Of a stretch of DNA of 64,000 bases, positions 36,335 through 45,274 are shown in pieces. The notes under the pieces were generated by a model. The model was given only the letters and a program-made list of their open reading frames with translations, was not told the origin of the DNA and made no database searches. This DNA is from Pectobacterium versatile (GTDB lineage Bacteria; Pseudomonadota; Gammaproteobacteria; Enterobacterales; Enterobacteriaceae): NCBI RefSeq assembly GCF_020166435.1, contig NZ_JAINZP010000013.1:26720-90719 (forward strand). The letters are read 5' to 3'. The position numbers were made by a program, and so were the translations under genes. Positions within the stretch are counted from its first letter, which is position 1. The number at the start of each line of letters is the position of its first letter.

Positions 36335-39300
36335 TTATTCCTGCGGGTTTTTCTCTGCCTTGCCTGCCATCATGGTCAGGAAGTCAAAGCGGCGGCGCAG
36401 ATCCAGTTCCGCTTCTTCATAGAGCTGTGCGGTTTCTTCCGGCATCATGCTATTCAGGCGGCGGAAGCGTTGCTCTTTCAGCAGCGTTTCGCTCAGGCTG
36501 CTGGATGGTGGACGAGAATCCGTCACCAGTGCAGGTTTACCTTCCTCGGCGCGACGTGGATCGAAGCGGTAGAGCGGCCAGAAGCCCGTTGCCGTCAATT
36601 GACGCATCTGATCGTGGCTGAATGCCAGATCGTAGCCGTGCTCTTCACACGGACTGTACGCGATAATCAGCGACGGGCCCGGCCAGGCTTCGGCTTCCTG
36701 AATCGCTTTCACCGTCTGGTTCAGCTGTGCGCCCAGTGAGATCTGCGCGACATACACGTGACCGTACATCATGACGTTGATGCCGAGATCTTTACGCGCT
36801 TTGCGTTTGCCTTTCTCGCCAAATTTGGTGACGGCGCCCAGGGGTGTCGCTTTGGACTGCTGTCCACCGGTGTTGGAATAACACTGGGTATCCAGCACCA
36901 GCACGTTGACGTTTTCGCTCAGGCTCATGACGTGATCCAGCCCGCCGTAGCCGATGTCGTACGCCCAGCCGTCCCCGCCGATAAGCCAGATGGATTTATC
37001 GACAAAGTGGTCGGCTTCATTCGCTAGCACGGTGGCGTCGGTATCATTGATGGCTGACAGCAATCCACGCAGCTGTTCAATCTGCTGACGGCGTAGATCG
37101 GGGGCGATGGATTCTTCCTGCAACGCGTTAACCAGATCCGGCGGCAGTTGCGGTGCCAGCTTGTTGAGCAGGCGCACGGCACGCTGACGGTGTTGATCGA
37201 CGCTCAGGCGGAAGCCCAGACCGAATTCGGCGTTATCCTCGAACAGCGAGTTAGCCCAGGCCGGACCGCGGCCGTTGGCATCAGTCGTCCACGGCGTGGT
37301 GGGCAGGTTACCGCCATAAATAGACGAGCAACCTGTCGCATTCGCGACCAGCAGACGATCGCCATAGAGCTGTGTTAGCAGCTTGATGTACGGCGTTTCG
37401 CCACAGCCGGAGCAGGCGCCGGAGTATTCAAACAGCGGCGAAATCAGCTGGGAAGTACGGATATCGATACGTTCCAGCGTGGATTTGTCGATTTCCGGCA
37501 GTTGCAGGAAGAAATCGAAGTTCTCTTTTTCCGCCGTCAGATTATCCAGACGGGATTCCATATTGATGGCTTTGATTTCTGGGTTCTGACGGTCTTTGGC
37601 CGGACAGACTTCCACACACAGATTACAACCGGTGCAGTCTTCAGGGGCGACCTGCAACACGTATTTCTGACCGCGCATATCACGCGCTTTCACATCCAGC
37701 GATTGCAGTGAGGCTGGTGCATTTTCCATTGCGTCTGGCTGAACGACTTTGGCGCGGATAGCTGAGTGCGGGCAGGCGGCTACACAGTGGTTACACTGCG
37801 TACAAAGCTGCGGCTGCCACAGCGGAATCTCTTCCGCGATATTGCGTTTTTCCCACTTGGTGGTGCCAGTCGGCCAGGTGCCATCGGGCGGCAGGGCAGA
37901 AACGGGCAGCGTATCGCCCAGCCCAGCCAGCATCGCGGCCGTGACAGTCTTGACGAAATCGGGGGCGGCGTCGGAAACGACAGGCGGCCACTGTGGGCTG
38001 TCTGGGTTGACGGCTTCCAGCGGCACTTCTGCCAGCGCTTCCAGCGTGGCGCTCAGCGCCTGCCAGTTACGCTCAACCAGTTCCTGACCTTTACTGCCGT
38101 AGCTCTTGGCAATGGCGGTACGCAGTTTTTCTACCGCCACATCGGCCGGCAGAATCTGTGACAGGTGGAAGAACGCCATCTGCATGACGGTATTAATACG
38201 TGCGCCCAGATGACATTCGCGGGCAATCTTGGCGGCATTGATGCAGTAAACGCGGGCGTTGCGCTGATTCAGCCCCGCCTGCACTTCCTGCGGCAAACGG
38301 TGCCACAGATCCTCGCTGGTATACGGCGAGTTGATCAGGAAAACGCCGCCGGGCTTCAGTCGTTCGACCATGCTGTACTTGTCGATAAACTGCCACTGAT
38401 GGCAGGCGACGAAATCGGCTTGATCAATCAGATAGGCTGAGTTGATCGGGTGCGGGCCAACACGCATGTGGGAAACGGTCAGGCTACCGGCTTTCTTCGA
38501 GTCATAGACAAAGTAACCCTGCACAAACATCGGGGTGGTTTCACCGACGATTTTGATCGCGTTCTTGGTCGCAGAAACGGTGCCGTCACTGCCCAGACCG
38601 TAGAACAGAGCTTCGAGCGACGCGCTGCTGGGAAAATGCTGTTCCGGCAGTGGCAGCGACAGGTTGGTGACATCGTCATAAATCCCGACAGTGAAGCGCG
38701 GTCGTGGGTTAGCAAGTGCTAACTCATTAAAGATCGCCTGTATGCACTGCGGGGTAAATTCTTTGGAAGACAGTCCGTAACGACCGCCAATCACCCGTGG
38801 CATAAGTGAACGCTCACCTGCGGAGAACGCCTCGGCCAGCGCGGTCATCACATCGAGATACAGCGGTTCTGCCAGCGCACCCGGCTCTTTCGTGCGGTCT
38901 AGCACCGCGATGCTCTTCGCCGTTTGCGGAATGACGGCCAGCAGATGCTTGGCAGAGAACGGACGATACAGGCGGATTTTCACCACGCCGACTTTCTCGC
39001 CGCGCGTCAGCAGCGTATCGATCACTTCTTCGCAGGTGCCGACGCCGGAACCCATCAGAACGACGATTTTGGTCGCCTCCGGGTGGCCGTAGTATTCAAA
39101 CGGCTGGTACTGGCGTCCTGTCGCGGCGGCGAAATCGTTCATCGCCTGCTCAACGTGCTCATAAGCCGCGTCATACCAACGGTTGGTTGCTTCGCGCGCC
39201 TGGAAGAAGGTATCCGGGTTAGAGGCGGTACCACGAATCACCGGACGTTCCGGTGTGAGCGCTCGCTCACGGTGTGCATCAATGGATTTCTGTGGCAGAA

Positions 39301-39868
39301 GCTGACGGATTACGTCATCGCTCAGCGGCTCAATCTTATTGATTTCGTGTGAGGTACGGAAACCGTCGAAGAAATGGATAAACGGCAGACGGCTGTTCAG
39401 GCTAGCGATTTGCGAAATCAGCGCAAAGTCTTGGGCTTCTTGCACATTGCTGGCGCACAGCATGGCACAACCCGTCTGGCGCACGGCCATGACGTCCGAA
39501 TGATCGCAGAAGATGGAAAGCGCATGCGTCGCAACCGTACGGGCAGCGACATGCAGGACGAAGGGGGTTAGCTCACCGGCCAGCTTATACAGCGTGGGGA
39601 TCATCAGCAGCAGACCCTGCGATGAGGTAAACGTGGTGGCGAGTGTGCCCGTCTGCAATGCGCCGTGGACGGTAGCGATCGCGCCGCCTTCCGATTGCAT
39701 TTCAACAACGCGGGGCGTATCTCCCCATATATTCAGCCCGCCATCGCTCGACCAAGCGGCCGCGTGTTCAGCCATGCTGGAACTGGGCGTAATCGGGTAG
39801 ATGGCGATGACTTCATTGGTTCGCCAGGCCACAGAGGCGACTGCGTTATTACCGTCGGTGGTGATCAT
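36335..39868 (-). CDS. nifJ: Pyruvate:flavodoxin/ferredoxin oxidoreductase
   Basis: Homodimeric PFOR of 1177 residues, normal length. The N-terminal pyruvate-binding domain includes 'YPITPSSSMAEHAAAWSS', the ferredoxin domain has two 4Fe-4S motifs (CTQCNHCVAACP and CTGCNLCVEVCP, about 690-760), and the C-terminal TPP domain has 'GDGWAYDIGYGGLDHVMS' and 'NTGGQQSKATP'. A cluster-binding 'CSGCGE' lies near 825. It oxidises pyruvate to acetyl-CoA and reduces flavodoxin or ferredoxin. In E. coli the homologue YdbK is linked to oxidative stress. It stands alone with its own terminator. Confidence 0.95.
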   Translation of the reverse strand: MITTDGNNAVASVAWRTNEVIAIYPITPSSSMAEHAAAWSSDGGLNIWGDTPRVVEMQSEGGAIATVHGALQTGTLATTFTSSQGLLLMIPTLYKLAGELTPFVLHVAARTVATHALSIFCDHSDVMAVRQTGCAMLCASNVQEAQDFALISQIASLNSRLPFIHFFDGFRTSHEINKIEPLSDDVIRQLLPQKSIDAHRERALTPERPVIRGTASNPDTFFQAREATNRWYDAAYEHVEQAMNDFAAATGRQYQPFEYYGHPEATKIVVLMGSGVGTCEEVIDTLLTRGEKVGVVKIRLYRPFSAKHLLAVIPQTAKSIAVLDRTKEPGALAEPLYLDVMTALAEAFSAGERSLMPRVIGGRYGLSSKEFTPQCIQAIFNELALANPRPRFTVGIYDDVTNLSLPLPEQHFPSSASLEALFYGLGSDGTVSATKNAIKIVGETTPMFVQGYFVYDSKKAGSLTVSHMRVGPHPINSAYLIDQADFVACHQWQFIDKYSMVERLKPGGVFLINSPYTSEDLWHRLPQEVQAGLNQRNARVYCINAAKIARECHLGARINTVMQMAFFHLSQILPADVAVEKLRTAIAKSYGSKGQELVERNWQALSATLEALAEVPLEAVNPDSPQWPPVVSDAAPDFVKTVTAAMLAGLGDTLPVSALPPDGTWPTGTTKWEKRNIAEEIPLWQPQLCTQCNHCVAACPHSAIRAKVVQPDAMENAPASLQSLDVKARDMRGQKYVLQVAPEDCTGCNLCVEVCPAKDRQNPEIKAINMESRLDNLTAEKENFDFFLQLPEIDKSTLERIDIRTSQLISPLFEYSGACSGCGETPYIKLLTQLYGDRLLVANATGCSSIYGGNLPTTPWTTDANGRGPAWANSLFEDNAEFGLGFRLSVDQHRQRAVRLLNKLAPQLPPDLVNALQEESIAPDLRRQQIEQLRGLLSAINDTDATVLANEADHFVDKSIWLIGGDGWAYDIGYGGLDHVMSLSENVNVLVLDTQCYSNTGGQQSKATPLGAVTKFGEKGKRKARKDLGINVMMYGHVYVAQISLGAQLNQTVKAIQEAEAWPGPSLIIAYSPCEEHGYDLAFSHDQMRQLTATGFWPLYRFDPRRAEEGKPALVTDSRPPSSSLSETLLKEQRFRRLNSMMPEETAQLYEEAELDLRRRFDFLTMMAGKAEKNPQE

Positions 39869-40258
39869 GACTTATAGCCTTCTTGCTCACTAAGCCTTTC
39901 ATTTTACATGGTCTTTTGAGGTGATGAAAATGATTGGGCATAAACGAAAATACGATTTTTATCGGAGGATTATCGCATTCCAGGAAAAAAGAGGGTGGAA
40001 CGATGTGTGCGGAGTTGTATCAAACTGTGTTTTATCCCTGTCATACTTCAAGCTATCTTTCTTCGCGTGGCTTTCGTGGTGAGGGCAAACCCGCGTTTCC
40101 TAAAGATGGGCGTTATTATACACCTCGAAGTCGATTGATGTCTTTTTGTACCTATTGAAGGGTACCGCCGCATGATTTTATTTGCTCATTACTGCCATGA
40201 CAGGTAGCGTGCTTATACTAAAGTTACATCTGTAATCAATGTATGAAGGAACCGAACG
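39869..40258. other. Intergenic region with ERIC-end remnant
   Basis: 390 bp between nifJ and a hypothetical gene. It contains one ERIC-type end (CTGTCATACTTCAAGCTAT at about 40029-40047) without a recognisable partner, so it is a degraded copy. A 74-codon frame at 39934-40158 runs through this remnant and is not called. Confidence 0.5.
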
Positions 40259-40693
40259 ATGGCAAATGATGAAATAAAAAATAAATTGGTTTCCGTACTG
40301 GCTTCACAACAGGCGCAGGGAAAAACGCCAGAACAGGCCGTCGAACACATCCTTCAGGCATTGGGAAGCCGAGCTGGTGATGTGTCCCGTATTTCCGTTT
40401 TGACATCGACATTAATTGCCGATGTGCTCTATACCGTGTATCAGGATGCGATAGCACACCAGCAGATTGCAGTGATTTTACGCAAACTGGGTTATGCCGC
40501 TCGTGACATCGCCGTGGCATCACACGCCGTCTACCCTCAGTTGACGGTTCAGGAAATCGGTTCGCTTTTGCTGAGTCCAGAGATCTATCCGACGATCGAT
40601 TGCACTGCGTTACTCGATGCGCTTATCTATGCCAACTTTTCCAAAGCGGAAAGCGAGCAGGCTGCTGATGCTCTTAGGGTTCGACCCAAATAA
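40259..40693 (+). CDS. Hypothetical protein, helical
   Basis: 144 residues, no family recognised. It looks all-helical and soluble ('VSVLASQQAQGKTPEQAVEHILQALG', 'IGSLLLSPEIYPTID'). AAGGA precedes the ATG with 9 nt spacing, and composition matches the core genome. It appears monocistronic. Confidence 0.7.
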   Translation: MANDEIKNKLVSVLASQQAQGKTPEQAVEHILQALGSRAGDVSRISVLTSTLIADVLYTVYQDAIAHQQIAVILRKLGYAARDIAVASHAVYPQLTVQEIGSLLLSPEIYPTIDCTALLDALIYANFSKAESEQAADALRVRPK

Positions 40694-40916
40694 CAACGCA
40701 GAGCATATCGGCGGCTCTTTTGCCGCTGTAGCCATGGATCGATGCTGGTACACGTGGTTAGACACCCACCAGTGATTTAAATCGATACGACGGCGTTCCG
40801 TCTGGTATTCATCAGTCGCTGTAGAAATGCAGTTCATACAGTATTTTAATCCGGTAGCATGGCAAGCTTTGGTTATGGTTAGCACTGGAAAATTAGCACC
40901 AGAGAAGAGAGACTTT

Positions 40917-41429
40917 ATGAACTCAGCCCTTATGGAACCAGAATTTATGAACATAGTTATCCGCTCCGCGCAGAAATCAGATGCGAGCGTGATTCTGGAT
41001 TTAATCATCGAACTTGCCGTGTATGAGAAGGCGCGCCATGAAGTGTTAGCATCGCTCGACGATATTGAGCGCTCGTTATTTGGCGAAAGGGCGACGGCTG
41101 AAACGCTGATTTGCGAGATTGATGGCAAGCCCGTCGGCTATGCGATTTTCTTCATGAGCTACTCAACTTGGCTGGGGAAATATGGCATCTATCTGGAAGA
41201 TCTCTACATTGCGCAGGCGTATCGTCAAGCGGGAGCGGGTAAAGCGCTGTTGAAACAGGTCGCGCGCCTCGCACAAGAAAGGCAGTGTGGCCGTTTGGAA
41301 TGGAGCGTGCTGGACTGGAATCAACCCGCGATCGATTTCTATAAAAGCATTGGTGCACAGCCGCAGGATGAGTGGATCCGCTATCGGATGGATGAGAAAG
41401 GCATTGCTGATTTCGTTACGTTGCCGTAA
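40917..41429 (+). CDS. GNAT family N-acetyltransferase
   Basis: About 170 residues. 'MNIVIRSAQKSDASVILDLI' opens the fold, 'LEDLYIAQAYRQAGAGKALL' holds the acetyl-CoA motif A, and 'LEWSVLDWNQPAIDFYKSIGA' is motif B. The pattern is that of the diamine/spermidine acetyltransferase-like subgroup. Three in-frame ATGs compete (40917, 40932, 40947); an AGAGAAGAGAG stretch favours the first, homology to family starts favours the third. Confidence 0.85.
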   Translation: MNSALMEPEFMNIVIRSAQKSDASVILDLIIELAVYEKARHEVLASLDDIERSLFGERATAETLICEIDGKPVGYAIFFMSYSTWLGKYGIYLEDLYIAQAYRQAGAGKALLKQVARLAQERQCGRLEWSVLDWNQPAIDFYKSIGAQPQDEWIRYRMDEKGIADFVTLP

Positions 41430-41525
41430 CAACTTTGCTCCTGCTGACCTGAAGACAGCAGAAGCGGACTATTTAACGTATTGAAGCTGCGAGCATGTGT
41501 CGGCCAGAATAAAGTGCCCACCTGT

Positions 41526-42239
41526 TTAGTGGTTAACAGCCTTGTGCGACGTGGGGTAAAAAAAAGGCTTATTCACTTTTGCCATTTCAGGGTTCTGTTG
41601 AACGTCTCTCATTGCCAGTCTTGGCTTCGGGGGTAGTTCCGGCTTTGCCAGTCTTGGCTTCGGGGGTAGTTCCGGCTTTGCCAGTTTTGGCTTCGGGGGT
41701 AGTTCCGGCTTTGCCAGTTTTGGCTTCGGGGGTAGTTCCGGCTTTGCCAGTTTTGGCTTCGGGGGTAGTTCCGGCTTTGCCAGTTTTGGCTTCGGGGGCA
41801 GTTCCGGCTTTGCTAGTTTTGACTTCAGGGGCAGTTCCGGCTTTGCCGGAGGTGGGGGGGCCTGCCGCCTTTTTATTTGGCTTACTTGTTCGCTAGTGCT
41901 GTCCTTGTCTGGAATCGATTTCGCTCCAGCCGTTTCAGAGGACACTGGTAAACCTTTCATTATTATTTTTAACTTATCAAGCATTTCAGGAGGCACTGGA
42001 AAACCTTTAATTTCCAAGTTTTTATCTGATTGCAACTGACATGGTTGGTCTTGGTACTTTACTGTCTGGCTTAACTGCTTATTCTCGTTGTGAGAGGAAG
42101 TGTGCGCTTTACCAAGATTACTGTTTTTAACAATCTTTAAATTTAAAAGAAAGGCGTTTATACCTTTGGGTTGTTTTTTTGTATTTGAATTACATTCCTG
42201 TAATCTATTAATTAAACTAGAATCATTGAACACTACCAT
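41526..42239 (-). CDS. Proline-rich tandem-repeat protein with seven PxLPxK motifs
   Basis: 237 residues, no family recognised. Residues 1-125 are polar (Asn, Ser, Gln, Lys rich) without a signal peptide. 'RRQAPPPP' then leads into seven 11-residue units of the form AKPELPPKPKL (41616-41846), and a 29-residue tail ends the protein. GGAGAGGT gives a good ribosome-binding site. Every unit contains PxLPxK, the class II SH3 ligand described for Crk-type SH3 domains. With its AT-rich, low-complexity N-terminus it resembles a type III effector more than a housekeeping protein; that is inference. It stands between a GNAT gene and a Sel1 gene. Confidence 0.7.
   Translation of the reverse strand: MVVFNDSSLINRLQECNSNTKKQPKGINAFLLNLKIVKNSNLGKAHTSSHNENKQLSQTVKYQDQPCQLQSDKNLEIKGFPVPPEMLDKLKIIMKGLPVSSETAGAKSIPDKDSTSEQVSQIKRRQAPPPPAKPELPLKSKLAKPELPPKPKLAKPELPPKPKLAKPELPPKPKLAKPELPPKPKLAKPELPPKPRLAKPELPPKPRLAMRDVQQNPEMAKVNKPFFYPTSHKAVNH
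41616..41846 (-). repeat. 33 bp coding tandem repeat, seven units
   Basis: Seven consecutive 33 bp units (231 bp exactly) encode 11-residue blocks. The five central units are nearly identical in DNA, while the first (PELPLKSKL) and last two (PKPRL) have diverged, which indicates recent unit copying in the middle. Confidence 0.95.
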
Positions 42240-42636
42240 ATTTACCTCTCCAACTAATTTTAATTTTCATTATCCTGTCTTTAATAACGCTTTGTCTTTC
42301 AAAGAACGATTAAAAATTAGCAAAGGTTCTACATCGTTTTGCTCTTTGAGCTGCTGCTTCGAGGTCCCTGTTCTGATACTTATCTGGGTCAACAAAAAGT
42401 CGCTCTGGAGGTAAACGTTGAGTAGGGTATGAGCATCAGTCCAGAGGCGTTTGTAGTATCTGGTCTTGGAAAGACATGAACACGACTGTGTCACGTGTCG
42501 CCAGAGCAAAATCAATCAACCAAACGGCCTGATGGCCGTTTGGTTGATGAAACGATGGGGAATTGGCAATTTAATTACGTCAAAATTGCTTGATGATTAT
42601 CCCGTTGCATCCCTTTTTTATCACAAAAACACAACG
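42240..42636. other. Intergenic region in the AT-rich insert
   Basis: 397 bp. It holds the promoter side of the proline-rich gene and a 15 bp perfect stem-loop (42515-42548). An 81-codon minus-strand frame at 42270-42515 has no ribosome-binding site and no recognisable family; a decayed gene cannot be excluded. Confidence 0.5.
42515..42548 (-). terminator. Stem-loop downstream of the Sel1 gene
   Basis: Perfect 15 bp stem (ATCAACCAAACGGCC and complement) with loop TGAT. On the minus strand it is followed by GATTTTGC, a weak T-run, 89 bp after the Sel1 stop. Confidence 0.6.
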
Positions 42637-43449
42637 TTACTGATTGTTATTATGCTGTTTTTTTATAAATTTGTCCTGTAAGCGTTTAGACTCCTGAAGC
42701 TCACTTTGCGACATGTTTTTCTCAATTTCTTGTATTCTTTTCTCATGCATCTGAGTGGCTTTTTGGATATCTGGAATTGAGCCCCATTCCAGATCTTTCT
42801 CGTTTCGATTGAATACCGAGAACCAAAAATAGGCTTGAGAGTCATTCTTCTTAACACCAATGCCGTCAGCGTACATTGCTGAAGTCATGAACTGTGCTTT
42901 TTGCATATTTTGTTCTGCTGCGTTTTTAAAATGCGTAAACGCCGTTCTGGCATTTACCGGAGTACCCACTCCATTTAGATACATTACCGCCAGGTCGAAA
43001 TGTGCATCAGGTATGCCTTGATCTGCCGATTTTTTAAACCACGAGATCGCTTTAGCAAACTCTTTTTCGTCAAAATACATGGTGCCAAGTTCATATTGCG
43101 CGTCAGCACTGCCTTGCTCTGCGGATTTTGTGTACCACGCTTTTGCTTGCGCATAATCTTTCTCTACGCCGTCACCGTTATAGTACATGTCACCCAACAT
43201 CAATTGTGCGTAGGCATTGCCTTGCCCTGCCGCTTTCATGTACCACGTTTTGGCTTGCGCGTAATCTTCTTCTATGCCGTCACCGTCATAGTACATGTCG
43301 CCCAGCGCCAACTGTGCGTCCACATTACCGTTGTTCGCTAGCTGCTGCATTTCTGCGAGTGTTTTATTCTCAACGTCGCTGGCTACGGCGTGTGCCGTTG
43401 GCAGGACAAGTGAGAGTGCGATGACAAAAAGTAATGAAATAAATTTCAT
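42637..43449 (-). CDS. Periplasmic Sel1-repeat (TPR-like) protein
   Basis: About 270 residues. A signal peptide (MKFISLLFVIALSLVLPTAHA) is followed by five Sel1 repeats of about 36 residues, e.g. 'AQLALGDMYYDGDGIEEDYAQAKTWYMKAA', and a charged C-terminal helix. I chose the ATG at 43449 with GAAGGA upstream. Sel1 proteins are solenoid adaptors. Repeats one and two are near-identical in DNA, so they are recent duplicates. Composition is AT-rich like the neighbouring proline-rich gene. Partner unknown. Confidence 0.85.
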   Translation of the reverse strand: MKFISLLFVIALSLVLPTAHAVASDVENKTLAEMQQLANNGNVDAQLALGDMYYDGDGIEEDYAQAKTWYMKAAGQGNAYAQLMLGDMYYNGDGVEKDYAQAKAWYTKSAEQGSADAQYELGTMYFDEKEFAKAISWFKKSADQGIPDAHFDLAVMYLNGVGTPVNARTAFTHFKNAAEQNMQKAQFMTSAMYADGIGVKKNDSQAYFWFSVFNRNEKDLEWGSIPDIQKATQMHEKRIQEIEKNMSQSELQESKRLQDKFIKKQHNNNQ

Positions 43450-43641
43450 GTGCAATCCTTCACATTTTTAATAATAAAAAGCGCCTGTTACGACGCAATA
43501 AATAAACCATAACGTTTATAACGCCGCCGTGTACTGGTTTATCGAGAAGGGGATACTTTAACGGTTTAAGGGGGCGAGATACAGACAGTATCGGGAACAA
43601 AAAAAAGGAGCAGGCTGTGTGCTCTGCTCCCTTATGAAGGA

Positions 43642-44298
43642 TTATACGGTGGCGTGGCTGACCATCTGTGTCAGCACCTTACGCCACGCGTCTACCTGAC
43701 CGAGGTAGTTTGCTGCCGGGATTTGCTGGAAATTCCCGTTGCCGTCTTCCAGTGCAAACGTGGGGAAACCTTGTCCGCGCACTTTCGCCAGTAATTCTCG
43801 GCTGGCGCTGATGTGTGTTGACAGCGTTTCTGCCTGAGTAAAGGTGCACTCGGTGCTGAAGGCGTCGCCATCCAAACCGATCGCTTCAGCGCATTGACGC
43901 AGTACGGCGGCGTCTACGATTTTGAGCCCAGAAACGTAGTGTGCACGTTCGATCTCGTGCAGCATCACCATACCTTTGTCTGCCATCGCTTCCGCAGCGA
44001 GTACGGCAGCTGTTGGCGGTGCGGAATCCAGCACGACGCTGGTGTCGCGCAACAGCCCTTCGTAATACGCTTCCCCGAAGGTCTGCCCGGTCATTTGCGC
44101 AATGCGGCGATCGTGAGGGATCACATAATCGTGCCACTCTGGGGTGATGGTGCGGCTATTGCTGCCCGTCATCATACCGCCGCCGTGGAGGATCAGATCC
44201 ATCCCGTCAATCTCCTGCGCGGCCAGTGCGAGTGGGGCGGCGCCGTAGCACCAGCCACACAACGGATCGTAAATGTAATGCAGTCTTACTGTGGCCAC
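43642..44298 (-). CDS. DsbA-family (FrnE-like) oxidoreductase, CGWC motif
   Basis: 218 residues, thioredoxin fold with an inserted helical domain. The active site is DPLCGWCYGAA (Cys14, Cys17) and the cis-Pro loop is 'GQGFPTFALE'. There is no signal peptide, so it is cytoplasmic, unlike DsbA. It overlaps the upstream metallo-beta-lactamase-fold gene by 13 bp. Substrate unknown. Confidence 0.85.
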   Translation of the reverse strand: MATVRLHYIYDPLCGWCYGAAPLALAAQEIDGMDLILHGGGMMTGSNSRTITPEWHDYVIPHDRRIAQMTGQTFGEAYYEGLLRDTSVVLDSAPPTAAVLAAEAMADKGMVMLHEIERAHYVSGLKIVDAAVLRQCAEAIGLDGDAFSTECTFTQAETLSTHISASRELLAKVRGQGFPTFALEDGNGNFQQIPAANYLGQVDAWRKVLTQMVSHATV

Positions 44299-45167
44299 TT
44301 CATTTCACCTTTCAGGACTTTGGCACTCAGTTCAAGACCCGATTCTTCTTTTAGCGTCGGGTAGTGTTTTTTCATTGCTGCGATCAGTTCGGCAGAATCT
44401 TTTGCTTTTGCCAGCTCTTTTTCCACCGTATCCAGATATTGCAGCGTAAAGGTCACGTTTTTCAAGGTGTAATCCGTTGGCGCGATAAAGTGACCCGGCA
44501 CGACGGTGGTTGGCTTCAGCGCTTCAATGGATTTCAGCGTTTCACGCCAGTGAACGCGAGATTCTGGCGTTTGGGTATCGGCAAGCCAAACGTGGATGTT
44601 GGCAGACACCGGAATACCGCCTACTACAGCTTTCAGCGAAGGGATCCAGACGTACGTGCGATCCGGCGTTGGCCCTTTCAGACCTTTCACTTCCAGTTTT
44701 TTACCGTCAACAGTAAAGCTATCGCCTTCCAGTGCTTGAGGAACGACGATCTCTTTCGGCGCGTTTTCTTTCAGAACTGGGCCCCAGTGTGCCACTTTGC
44801 CGTCTTTGCTGGCGTTAATCGCATCGATGGTGGCTTGGGTCGCAACGATTTTAGCGTCTGGGAACGCGGCTTTAATCACGTCCAGACCGAAATAGTAGTC
44901 AGGATCGGAGTGGCTGATATAAACGGTGGTCAGCTTTTTTCCGGTGGCTTTGATGCGATCAACCAGCGTTTGAGCATCGTTACGCTGGAACTGCGCATCA
45001 ATCAGGGCGACTTCTTTATCGCCGCTGATAATTTCAGAGGAAACAGGGAATACACTGGCTTCACCTGGATTAAACACGTCGATTTTTAACTCGGCGGCGT
45101 TAGCAGCAGAAGCCAGGCCCAGCGATGCAGCGAGTAAAGATACGGTAAAAGCGATAGATTTAGACAT
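44286..45167 (-). CDS. Periplasmic metallo-beta-lactamase-fold protein with altered metal motif
   Basis: 293 residues with signal peptide (cleavage about ANA|AELKID). The MBL fold is visible ('EVALIDAQF', 'TVYISHSDPDYYFGLD', 'TTVVPGHF'). The usual HxHxDH zinc motif reads HSDPDY, so two expected His ligands are replaced by Asp and Tyr. The protein may bind metal differently or not be a hydrolase. It is cotranscribed with the DsbA-like gene and diverges from a LysR gene that may control both. Confidence 0.8.
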   Translation of the reverse strand: MSKSIAFTVSLLAASLGLASAANAAELKIDVFNPGEASVFPVSSEIISGDKEVALIDAQFQRNDAQTLVDRIKATGKKLTTVYISHSDPDYYFGLDVIKAAFPDAKIVATQATIDAINASKDGKVAHWGPVLKENAPKEIVVPQALEGDSFTVDGKKLEVKGLKGPTPDRTYVWIPSLKAVVGGIPVSANIHVWLADTQTPESRVHWRETLKSIEALKPTTVVPGHFIAPTDYTLKNVTFTLQYLDTVEKELAKAKDSAELIAAMKKHYPTLKEESGLELSAKVLKGEMKWPQ

Positions 45168-45204
45168 GGTGATACTCCACAGGTATGACAGAAAGTGGGT
45201 TCAT

Positions 45205-45262
45205 GTTATGTTGCATTAATCGTACGAAAAACCGCAAAAATGGCAATTGTTTGTTGCATAAA
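45205..45262. promoter_or_regulatory. Direct repeats TGTTGCAT in the divergent LysR/MBL promoter
   Basis: TGTTGCAT occurs at 45209-45216 and 45252-45259, 43 bp apart (about four helix turns), between the divergent MBL-fold and LysR genes. They are candidate LysR-type regulator sites. Confidence 0.45.
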
Positions 45263-45274
45263 ACGGACTAGTTT

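Noticed and set aside
39934..40158. Hypothetical gene
   Set aside because: It runs through an ERIC-end remnant and lacks a ribosome-binding site.
41579..41896. Plus-strand protein with LPVLASGVVPA repeats
   Set aside because: It is the antisense reading of the 33 bp coding repeat; the minus-strand gene has the better start and ribosome-binding site.
42270..42515. Possible transposase fragment on the minus strand
   Set aside because: No catalytic motif or inverted repeats of an insertion sequence could be seen.
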